In this document: piece after piece, positions 1 through 5,887 of the stretch | Position numbering within the stretch: position 1 is the stretch's first letter | Layout of the letters: every line of letters begins with the position of its first letter | Assembly: GCA_964449305.1 (NCBI GenBank) | Contig: CAYUYM010000151.1 | Span: forward strand, 1 to 8,416 | Length of the DNA stretch: 8,416 bases | Direction: 5' to 3' | Source: CAYUYM01 sp964449305 | Lineage (GTDB): Bacteria; Bacteroidota; Ignavibacteria; SZUA-365; CAYQST01 | Notes under the pieces: generated by a model | What the model was told of the DNA's origin: nothing | What the model saw: only the letters and a program-made list of their open reading frames with translations | The model's database searches: none | Program-made: the position numbers and the translations under genes

Positions 1-922
1 TGTCGCTCTGGTTGCACGGCGAGATGCAGCCGATCGGTTCGGGCGTGTCCAGTGCATCGAGGTGGTTCCACGTCGGCTCCACGTGGAGGTATCGGCACAG
101 CGCCTCGTACACCATCTGCGTGCCGAGGAGCTTGCCGTCATGCGAGTGCCCGGCGATGTGCGGCGTCACAATGTCCGCTGCGGCGATGTCGTCGGCCGCA
201 ATCGCGGGTTCACCGGGGAGAACGTCGAGCACGAGCGCTCCGATGCGCCCCGCCCGGCGCGCCTGCCGCACGACCTCCATCTCCATCACGCCGCCGCGGG
301 CGCTGTTGATGAGAATCGCGCCGGTGCGCATCCCGTCGAGGGCCGCAGCGCCGATGAGGCCGCGCGTCGGATGCGGTCCGTCTCCGGTGAGCGGCACGTG
401 AAGTGTCACGATGTCGCAGGCCAGCGCCTCCTCCATGTCCCGGTAGCGGTCGGATCCCGTCCACGCGTGGAGCGGCGGATCACAGCACACCGTGTCCATC
501 CCCATCCGGTGGGCGATGAGTTCCACCCACGTGCCGACATGCCCCACGCCGATGATGCCGATGCTCTTCGACCGCAGATCCCAGCCGTCTCGGCAGCCGA
601 GGCGCAGCAGCGCGGCAAAGACGTACTCGGCGACGGAGAGGGCGTTGCTCCCCGCGGCGCTGGCAAAGCCGATCCCGCGGGCCGCCAGCCAGTCCACATC
701 CACATGCTCCACACCCGATGTCGCGGTCGCCACAAAGCCCACGCGGGCATGCTCCAGGAGCGCGGCATCGACGCGGATGGTGGAGCGACACAGGAGCGCG
801 TCGGCCCCGTCCAGGGCGGTGCGAATCGCGGCACGGTCCGCGCTGTCGTAGAGGCGCACCTCACCGAGGCGTGCGCAGCCCGCGTCGATGAAGGGGATGT
901 TCCGGTCGGCGGCGATGATCAT
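1..922 (-). CDS. pdxB: 4-phosphoerythronate dehydrogenase PdxB (3' end outside window)
   Basis: NAD-dependent D-2-hydroxyacid dehydrogenase family enzyme that would oxidise 4-phospho-D-erythronate in the deoxyxylulose-dependent pyridoxal phosphate pathway, in the cytosol. Reading from the ATG at 922 gives 307 codons open at base 1. The N-terminus MIIAADRNIPF, the segment TATSGVEHVDVDWLAARGI (residues 66-84) and SNALSVAEYV (92-101) are PdxB-like. The Rossmann motif GVGHVG is at 125-130. The family catalytic triad appears as Arg209 (SARG), Glu238 (GEP) and His255 (TPHIAGHS, followed by DGK as in PdxB). PdxB proteins are usually about 350-380 residues, so only the C-terminal dimerisation part is cut off. 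The start was chosen because the product begins exactly at the family N-terminus; no strong Shine-Dalgarno is visible. It lies 37 bp after the REC-PAS kinase on the same strand, probably in the same transcript. A different D-2-hydroxyacid dehydrogenase is possible but less likely. Confidence 0.85.
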   Translation of the reverse strand, partial: MIIAADRNIPFIDAGCARLGEVRLYDSADRAAIRTALDGADALLCRSTIRVDAALLEHARVGFVATATSGVEHVDVDWLAARGIGFASAAGSNALSVAEYVFAALLRLGCRDGWDLRSKSIGIIGVGHVGTWVELIAHRMGMDTVCCDPPLHAWTGSDRYRDMEEALACDIVTLHVPLTGDGPHPTRGLIGAAALDGMRTGAILINSARGGVMEMEVVRQARRAGRIGALVLDVLPGEPAIAADDIAAADIVTPHIAGHSHDGKLLGTQMVYEALCRYLHVEPTWNHLDALDTPEPIGCISPCNQSD

Positions 923-959
923 GGTGAAACGATGAAAGCGTCGCGATGGGTGTCCGTGC

Positions 960-2465
960 TCACCCCTCGCCCTCCACGCTGCCCACGAAGTGGATGGGGA
1001 GGCGGATGATGAAGGTGGTGCCCGTCCCGAAGATGCTCTGCACATCGACCTCGCCGTGGTAGGAATCCACGAGGCGGCGGACGATGGACAGGCCGAGCCC
1101 GGTGCCCGGGATCGAGCGCGTCTGCTCGTTCTTGGCGCGGTAGAACTGCTGGAAGAGCTGGGCCCGCTCCTCGTCGGTCATGCCGATGCCGGTGTCGCGC
1201 ACGGTGATGCGCACCGAGTCGTCCACTGCCGCCACACCGACGTGGATGTCGCCACCATCGCGGTTGTACTTGATGGCGTTGCTCAGCAGGTTGGTCATGA
1301 GCCGGTTGAACTCCTCGCGATCGATGTCGAGCGACACGGGTGGATCAGGAAAATCGGTGATGAGCGTGAGGCTCTTCTTCTGCATCTCCTGGCGCATGAA
1401 GTCCATCATGCCGATGATTGCCTGGGCCGGATCGATGGCAGCGACCTCCCGACGCACGGTGCCAAGGTCCATGCGGCTGATGTTGAGCAGGTCGTTGATG
1501 AGATCGATGAGGGCCTTGAGCCGCTCGCGTGAGCGCCCGATCATCACGAGGTACTTCTCGAGCTCGTTGCCCAGGAGACGGGCATCCATGGTGTCGAGAT
1601 ACCCGCTGATTGCCGCGAGCGGGGCCTTGAGCTCATGCGCCACCATGGACACGAACTGCGACTTCTGCATGTCGAGCCGCTTGAGCTCGGTCACGTCCTG
1701 GATGGTGGTGACGTAACCGATCGCTGCTCCGGAGGCGTCGCGCACCGGCGCGGTCTTCATGGACACGACAAGCTCGGTGTCCGGCTTCATCTCCCACTCG
1801 CGCGACACGAGTTCCACGCCCGCAGCCGTGCTGGCCTTCGCGTCGTGGATGTGCTCGATCACCTCGGGTGGGAAAAGGTCGTCCATGCGCGTGCCATAGC
1901 GGATGGTGGAGGAGATGCGGAAGAGCGAACGGGTCTGCGGGTTCGCAAGCACCACCTCGTCCATGAGGTTGGTCACGAACACGGCATCGTTGATCGAGTT
2001 GATGATGGTGCGGAGCCGGCTCTTTTCCTGCGAGATCTCGAGGAGGCGGCGCTCCTGCTCCTCGCGCAGACTGCGTGCCTCCAGTGTCAGACGCCGGCGG
2101 TCCATGGCGCGGGACACCTCGAAGACGATCTGATCGATGTCGAACGGCTTCGGGATGTAGGTGTAGGCCCCGATCTTCGTGGCCTCCACGGCCGAGTCGA
2201 TGCCGGCGAAGGCGGTGATGATGATGTACTCGGTGTCCGGATGGCGCAGACGGAGCGTGCGGAGCACGGTGATGCCGTCGTAGTCCGGCATCTTGAGGTC
2301 GAGGAGGACGATGTCGTACTCGCGTTCGAGCCCCTTCTGGATGCCTTCGGTGCCATTCTCCGCCATGGTCACATCGTAGCCCTCGGCGGTGAAGATGCGG
2401 CGGATGCCTTCGCGGAGTCCGAGCTCGTCGTCGACGACAAGCAGCAGCGGTTGTGCCATGGTCAT
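960..2465 (-). CDS. REC-PAS-HisKA-HATPase hybrid sensor histidine kinase
   Basis: Cytosolic 501-residue signalling kinase with an N-terminal receiver. Receiver (about 6-122): acidic pair Asp12-Asp13, phospho-acceptor Asp56 (LLDLKMP), Thr84 and Lys106 (PKPF). A helical linker rich in Glu/Arg (about 122-152) leads to a PAS-like domain (about 153-262, ending TTIQDVTELKRL). HisKA follows with phospho-acceptor His277 in VAHELKAPL. The ATPase domain has the N box (Asn396 in NLLSNAIKYN), G1 (DTGIGM, 424-429) and G2 (GTGLGLSIV, 454-462). All catalytic residues are present and there is no membrane segment or DNA-binding domain. The ATG at 2465 overlaps the stop of the upstream sensor gene in an ATGA arrangement, implying translational coupling; a second ATG two codons later is an alternative start. 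The context suggests the receiver accepts phosphate from the upstream hydrogenase-like kinase, which is inference. PAS ligand unknown. Confidence 0.93.
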   Translation of the reverse strand: MTMAQPLLLVVDDELGLREGIRRIFTAEGYDVTMAENGTEGIQKGLEREYDIVLLDLKMPDYDGITVLRTLRLRHPDTEYIIITAFAGIDSAVEATKIGAYTYIPKPFDIDQIVFEVSRAMDRRRLTLEARSLREEQERRLLEISQEKSRLRTIINSINDAVFVTNLMDEVVLANPQTRSLFRISSTIRYGTRMDDLFPPEVIEHIHDAKASTAAGVELVSREWEMKPDTELVVSMKTAPVRDASGAAIGYVTTIQDVTELKRLDMQKSQFVSMVAHELKAPLAAISGYLDTMDARLLGNELEKYLVMIGRSRERLKALIDLINDLLNISRMDLGTVRREVAAIDPAQAIIGMMDFMRQEMQKKSLTLITDFPDPPVSLDIDREEFNRLMTNLLSNAIKYNRDGGDIHVGVAAVDDSVRITVRDTGIGMTDEERAQLFQQFYRAKNEQTRSIPGTGLGLSIVRRLVDSYHGEVDVQSIFGTGTTFIIRLPIHFVGSVEGEG

Positions 2466-4561
2466 GAGCCGGTATGGTGGCGGGATGCGGTGAGTGCCGC
2501 GGAGAAGTCGGCAGGGGTCATGCGCTGCGAGGGCTTGTCACGCACGTCCACGGGCAGGGTGATGGTGAAGGTGGCCCCGCGACCGGGCTCGGAGAGTGCG
2601 GCGATCTGACCGTGGTGCATCTTCACGATGCCATAGGCGATCGGCAGGCCGAGCCCCGTCCCCTTGCCGATCTGCTTCGTGGTGAAGAACGGGGTGAAAA
2701 GCTTGGGCATGTTCTCCTTCGGGATGCCCATGCCCGTATCGATGACCTGGAACACGACCTCCTCCGAGGTGAAGCCGGGTTTTGCACGCAGTGTCAGAGT
2801 GCCGCCGTCGGGCAGCATGGCCTCGCAGCCGTTGATGGCGATGTTGAGCAGCACCTGCTTGATCTGCTCACCATCGAGGTGCAGGGCGGGCAGGCCGTCA
2901 TGCACATCGATCCCGATGCGGATGCCGGAGAAGTCCTCGCGCCGCTCGAGCATGGCGGCGATGCTTCGGACGAGCTCCCCGGCCGAGGTCTCCGCAATCT
3001 GGAGCTTGCCCTGGCGTGCGAAGTTGAGGAGGCTCGCGACGATGTTCTTGCAACGCTCGGCCTCGTCGATGATGAACTGGACGTCGGCCTGGGCGGGATC
3101 CTCCTGCCCCATGGATTTTCGCAGAAGCTGGGAGTATAGAAGGATGGTGCCAAGGGGGTTGTTGATCTCGTGCGCCACACCGGCGGCGAGCTGCCCCACA
3201 GAGGCGAGCTTCTCGGTGTGGATGAGCTGCTCCTGCGCCTCGGCCAACTCGCGGTGGGATTTCTCGAGGTTGTCGATGGTGTAGGGAAGGCACATCTCCG
3301 GTTCGGCGAGTTCCTGAGACACAGCGATTGCCATTTCGCGGCAGGTCTCGTAGCCACAGGCGCCGCAGTTGAGGTGGTCGGCCTTCCGCCCCTTGTCCAT
3401 GCGCTCCAGGATGCGCTGGATCTCCTCCTCTGTCGGCAGGGGCATCTCGATCTCCTTGCCGCTGTAGCGGCGCGAGAGATCGATGGATGCATAGTTCTGC
3501 ATCGAGTTCTTCCAGATGGCCTTGTTGAGATCCGTGATGCAGGAGCTGACAAAGTTGATGATGCGTTCGCGCTTTTCGAAGAAGTTCAGCTTGTTGTGCA
3601 TGCCCGGGCCGTTGATGCATCCCTCACAGAAAAGGATGTCGATCACGCGTGCATTGACCTTGCCGTGGGCCAGCTCGTTGATGATGTTGAGGCAGCGCTG
3701 CCGCCCCTCCACCACCACCACTTCGCGATCCATCACGTCGGAGCTCACCTCGGCGCTCTTCAGCAGGCCACCCGAGATCGGATAGATCTGCCCGAGGTTG
3801 GCGCGCGGCTGGTCGAACTCCCGTTCCGGACATTCGGCGGGGTTCACCTCCTCGGCGATGAAGTACTCCTCCAGTTCGTCGAAGGTGAGCGCCTCGTCGA
3901 TGACGCCGGCGAATTCCGGATCGAGGATCTCAAGCTTCTTCGCCACGCAGGGTCCGATGAACACCACGGTGGAGTCCTGTCCGTAGCGCTCCCGTGCCAC
4001 ACGGCCGGCCGCGATCATCGGCGACACGATGGGGGCGAGGCTGGGGATGAGTTCCGGCTGATACTTCTCGATGTATTCCACGATGGCCGGGCAGGGCGAT
4101 GTGATCATCGGCTGGTCGGTCTCCCCCACGTGCTTCTGATAGGCGGCGGAGACGAGGTCGGCACCGAAGGCCGTCTCGAGCACGCGTGTGAAGCCGAGCG
4201 CACGGAGGGCCCCGATGATGCGACGCGGCTCGAACTCCGGGAAGGCCGCGGGGAACGAGGGGGCGAGAAGCGCAATGGTCTCGCGGCGACCCTGATTGCG
4301 CGTGATGGCCTCCTGCGCACCGGAGATCCCGTCACGCACGGCCTTGGCGTTCTGCGTGCACACCTTGATGCAGTTGCCGCACCCGATGCAGCGGTTCGTG
4401 AGCACCACCGCCTGCCCACGGATGATCTGGATGGCGCGGGCGGGGCACTCCCGTACACAGCAGTAACAGCGCTTGCAGCGTTCCGGAATGGTGGAGATCA
4501 CTGCGTGCCGGGAGTCGGAAAAGTCAGGATGATGGGAGCAGGTGGGTGTCGTGTCGTGCAT
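2462..4561 (-). CDS. Sensory [FeFe]-hydrogenase-like histidine kinase (ferredoxin / H-cluster domain / Fe-S / HisKA-HATPase)
   Basis: A 699-residue soluble protein that likely senses H2 or redox state and signals by autophosphorylation. Domains in order: a two-[4Fe-4S] ferredoxin (Cys29, 32, 35, 39 and Cys58, 61, 64, 68); an [FeFe]-hydrogenase large-subunit domain (about 95-345) with the three H-cluster motifs in modified form: TSPCP (154-158), GPCVAKKLE (203-211) and FCEGCINGPG (311-320); a four-cysteine Fe-S domain of the RnfB/corrinoid-protein type (Cys399, 402, 407, 424); HisKA with His464 (GVAHEINNPL); and HATPase with Asn577, DTGMGI (608-613) and GKGTGLGLP (632-640). The usual proton-transfer Cys of TSCCP is replaced by Pro156, as expected for a sensor rather than a fast enzyme. 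It resembles group C (HydS-type) sensory hydrogenases, in the histidine-kinase-linked form, but no PAS domain is seen. Divergent from the hydrogenase genes and first in its operon. Shine-Dalgarno before the ATG at 4561 is weak. A regulatory kinase that binds only Fe-S clusters is the alternative. Confidence 0.92.
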   Translation of the reverse strand: MHDTTPTCSHHPDFSDSRHAVISTIPERCKRCYCCVRECPARAIQIIRGQAVVLTNRCIGCGNCIKVCTQNAKAVRDGISGAQEAITRNQGRRETIALLAPSFPAAFPEFEPRRIIGALRALGFTRVLETAFGADLVSAAYQKHVGETDQPMITSPCPAIVEYIEKYQPELIPSLAPIVSPMIAAGRVARERYGQDSTVVFIGPCVAKKLEILDPEFAGVIDEALTFDELEEYFIAEEVNPAECPEREFDQPRANLGQIYPISGGLLKSAEVSSDVMDREVVVVEGRQRCLNIINELAHGKVNARVIDILFCEGCINGPGMHNKLNFFEKRERIINFVSSCITDLNKAIWKNSMQNYASIDLSRRYSGKEIEMPLPTEEEIQRILERMDKGRKADHLNCGACGYETCREMAIAVSQELAEPEMCLPYTIDNLEKSHRELAEAQEQLIHTEKLASVGQLAAGVAHEINNPLGTILLYSQLLRKSMGQEDPAQADVQFIIDEAERCKNIVASLLNFARQGKLQIAETSAGELVRSIAAMLERREDFSGIRIGIDVHDGLPALHLDGEQIKQVLLNIAINGCEAMLPDGGTLTLRAKPGFTSEEVVFQVIDTGMGIPKENMPKLFTPFFTTKQIGKGTGLGLPIAYGIVKMHHGQIAALSEPGRGATFTITLPVDVRDKPSQRMTPADFSAALTASRHHTGS

Positions 4562-4771
4562 GAAAACCCGTGGTGGTGAGGCATCGTGTCAGCAAACATC
4601 GTCATTGCCTGACTTTCTACAAAGGGAAAAATCCCCCACGCACATTCGTGAAATTTCTCGTGCATGGAGGAGGCAGCACCGAGGCGAATCGGACAGGTAA
4701 CATCAACAATGAAGAATTTCCGTAACTTACAGCCGGCTGGATGGCGAATTAGTGATTTTTTTCTTTTTCTC

Positions 4772-4801
4772 TTGTCCGGGATGCGTGATTCTCTCTATAT
4801 T
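4772..4801 (+). promoter_or_regulatory. Candidate sigma-70-type promoter for the receiver-hydCBA operon
   Basis: TTGTCC (4772-4777) and TATATT (4796-4801) are separated by 18 bp and preceded directly by a T-rich stretch (4756-4770) that could act as an upstream AT element. Transcription would start near 4808, giving a leader of about 215 bases before the ATG at 5023. The match is moderate and was found by eye; the host sigma factor preferences are unknown. Confidence 0.35.
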
Positions 4802-4802
4802 T

Positions 4803-4820
4803 GTGAACCACCTGCGTCAC
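4803..4820. promoter_or_regulatory. Candidate operator: GTGA-N10-TCAC inverted repeat
   Basis: The two arms GTGA (4803-4806) and TCAC (4817-4820) are perfect inverted copies. They lie just downstream of the candidate -10 box, across the predicted transcription start, where a repressor could act. The spacing fits neither CRP (N6) nor the Rex consensus (which would give N8 between these arms), so no regulator is named. Four-base arms can occur by chance. Confidence 0.2.
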
Positions 4821-5022
4821 CGATGAACACCCCACCCATCAGCACTTCTTTACCACCAAAGGCCAGTCCAAGGACCATGCCGGCCGCGGATGTGGTGCGA
4901 TGCGGCGGGTGGTGGGCATAGGTGAAGGGGGGCGCCCCTCGCAGGCGCCCGCATCGAGCTCCGACATCTCATTCCACAGTTCATAACGCACACATCCACA
5001 GTTCCAAATCCTGGAGTTATCT

Positions 5023-5412
5023 ATGGCCAAAATCGCGATAATCGACGATGATCCCGATATCGTCGAAGCGAATACCATCCTATTGGAGGCAAGCGGGTTC
5101 ACGGTCGTTTCCGCGGGCTCGGTCGATGAAGCCATCACCATGGTGGACCGGGAGAAGCCCGAGCTCATCATCCTCGACGTCATGATGCAGGAGCCGGACG
5201 ACGGCTTCTACCTGGCGAACCGCTTCCGCAAGTCCGGTGTCACCACCCCCATCATCATGCTGACGTCGGTGTCCAAGGCGATCGGCTTCAACTTCGGTGC
5301 ATCCGAAATGGTGCCGATTGAAGAGTTCCTTGAGAAGCCGGTGTCTCCGACGGTGCTTCTCGAGAAGGTCAAGTTCCATCTTGAACAAGCCAAGCGGAGT
5401 GCCAAATGCTAG
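5023..5412 (+). CDS. Stand-alone response-regulator receiver protein
   Basis: A 129-residue single-domain receiver of normal length with no output domain. Acidic residues Asp8-Asp10 (IIDDDPDI), phospho-acceptor Asp52 (ILDVMM), Thr81 (MLTS) and Lys105 (LEKP) complete the active site. A Shine-Dalgarno GGAG at 5013-5016 sits 6 bases before the ATG, supporting this start. It is the first gene of the rightward operon and its last 7 bases overlap the start of the hydC-like gene, so it is made together with the hydrogenase subunits. It probably accepts phosphate from one or both kinases of the divergent operon and acts by binding a protein partner, possibly the hydrogenase or the REC-PAS kinase. Both the donor and the target are inference; the receiver fold is clear. 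Confidence 0.93.
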   Translation: MAKIAIIDDDPDIVEANTILLEASGFTVVSAGSVDEAITMVDREKPELIILDVMMQEPDDGFYLANRFRKSGVTTPIIMLTSVSKAIGFNFGASEMVPIEEFLEKPVSPTVLLEKVKFHLEQAKRSAKC

Positions 5413-5879
5413 TCACAGAAAAGAATGCGTTGACCGAGGAGATCGAGAATCTGGTTCAGAAGTATGGCAGCGGCCGTGAAGCCCTCCTGCCCATCCTTCA
5501 ACAGGTGCAGATCCGTCACGGACATGTGTCGGATTTCGCACAGCAGGAAATCGCCCGCATGCTCGACATCCACCCGGTGGAAGTCTACAGCGTCATCACC
5601 TTCTACGCCTTCCTGAGCACCGAGCCCAAGGGCCGCTACGCCGTGCGCCTCTGCCGCACCATTTCGTGCGACCTGGCCGGCAAGGACGCCATCGTCCGCG
5701 CTCTGGAACGGGAGCTGGGCATCACCTTCGGCGAGACCTCGCGCGACCGGAAATTCTCTCTCGAGTTCATCAACTGCATGGGCATGTGCGATCAGGGTCC
5801 TGCCATGCTGATCAACGACACGGTGTACACGCGCCTGACGCCGCAGCGGGTCGTTGAGATTCTCAAGAACTGCAAATAG
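5406..5879 (+). CDS. hydC: NADH-linked [FeFe]-hydrogenase gamma subunit, NuoE/HydC-like [2Fe-2S] protein
   Basis: A 157-residue thioredoxin-like [2Fe-2S] ferredoxin of the NuoE family, full length. The N-terminal helical region (about 8-70) contains the family segment VEVYSVITFYAFL (58-70). The cluster ligands are Cys83 and Cys88 (CRTISC, C-x4-C) and Cys124 and Cys128 (CMGMC, C-x3-C), in the standard spacing. It would relay electrons in the cytosolic NADH-oxidising module with the next gene product. The ATG at 5406 lies inside the end of the receiver gene, 7 bases overlapping, with GGAG at 5396-5399 six bases upstream, so the genes are translationally coupled. NuoE of complex I and the gamma subunit of NAD-linked formate dehydrogenase look similar; the downstream gene decides for hydrogenase. 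Confidence 0.92.
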   Translation: MLVTEKNALTEEIENLVQKYGSGREALLPILQQVQIRHGHVSDFAQQEIARMLDIHPVEVYSVITFYAFLSTEPKGRYAVRLCRTISCDLAGKDAIVRALERELGITFGETSRDRKFSLEFINCMGMCDQGPAMLINDTVYTRLTPQRVVEILKNCK

Positions 5880-5887
5880 GAGCTCCC

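Larger units (their letters stand above)
4562..5022. other. Divergent intergenic regulatory region
   Basis: 461 bp between the start of the leftward sensor-kinase operon and the rightward receiver-hydrogenase operon. Its middle (about 4600-4860) is visibly more AT-rich than the flanking genes. It holds a T-rich tract (4756-4770), a candidate sigma-70 promoter, palindromes at 4650-4657 (GAAATTTC), 4730-4739 (CAGCCGGCTG) and 4929-4938 (GGGGCGCCCC), and a spaced inverted repeat GTGA-N10-TCAC at 4803-4820. I found no convincing gene, structural RNA or riboswitch in it. Regulatory signals for both operons must lie here if they are transcribed from nearby starts. Confidence 0.7.

Noticed and set aside
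62..2609. Plus-strand open frames at 62-1009 and 1635-2609
   Set aside because: They are shadows of pdxB and of the REC-PAS kinase; no domain or ribosome site supports them.
3170..4579. Long plus-strand open frame (469 codons) opposite the sensor kinase
   Set aside because: It mirrors the codons of the sensor gene, is rich in His/Asp/Gly/Leu with no motif, and the sense-strand protein is unambiguous.
4624..4635. GGGA-AAAA-TCCC mini hairpin as a terminator
   Set aside because: The stem is only four base pairs, there is no following T run on either strand at the right place, and it lies upstream of, not after, genes.
4730..4768. CAGCCGGCTG palindrome followed by T tract as an intrinsic terminator
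   Set aside because: The palindrome has no loop, the T tract starts about 16 bases later, and no gene on the plus strand ends upstream of it.
4664..4921. Small plus-strand open frame (85 codons) in the intergenic region
   Set aside because: Although AGGAGG-like sequence lies near its start, it would cover the candidate promoter and AT-rich tract, and its composition shows no protein-like pattern.
4839..5183. Minus-strand open frame (114 codons) overlapping the receiver gene
   Set aside because: About half of it is antisense to a well-supported receiver gene and it has no recognisable motif.
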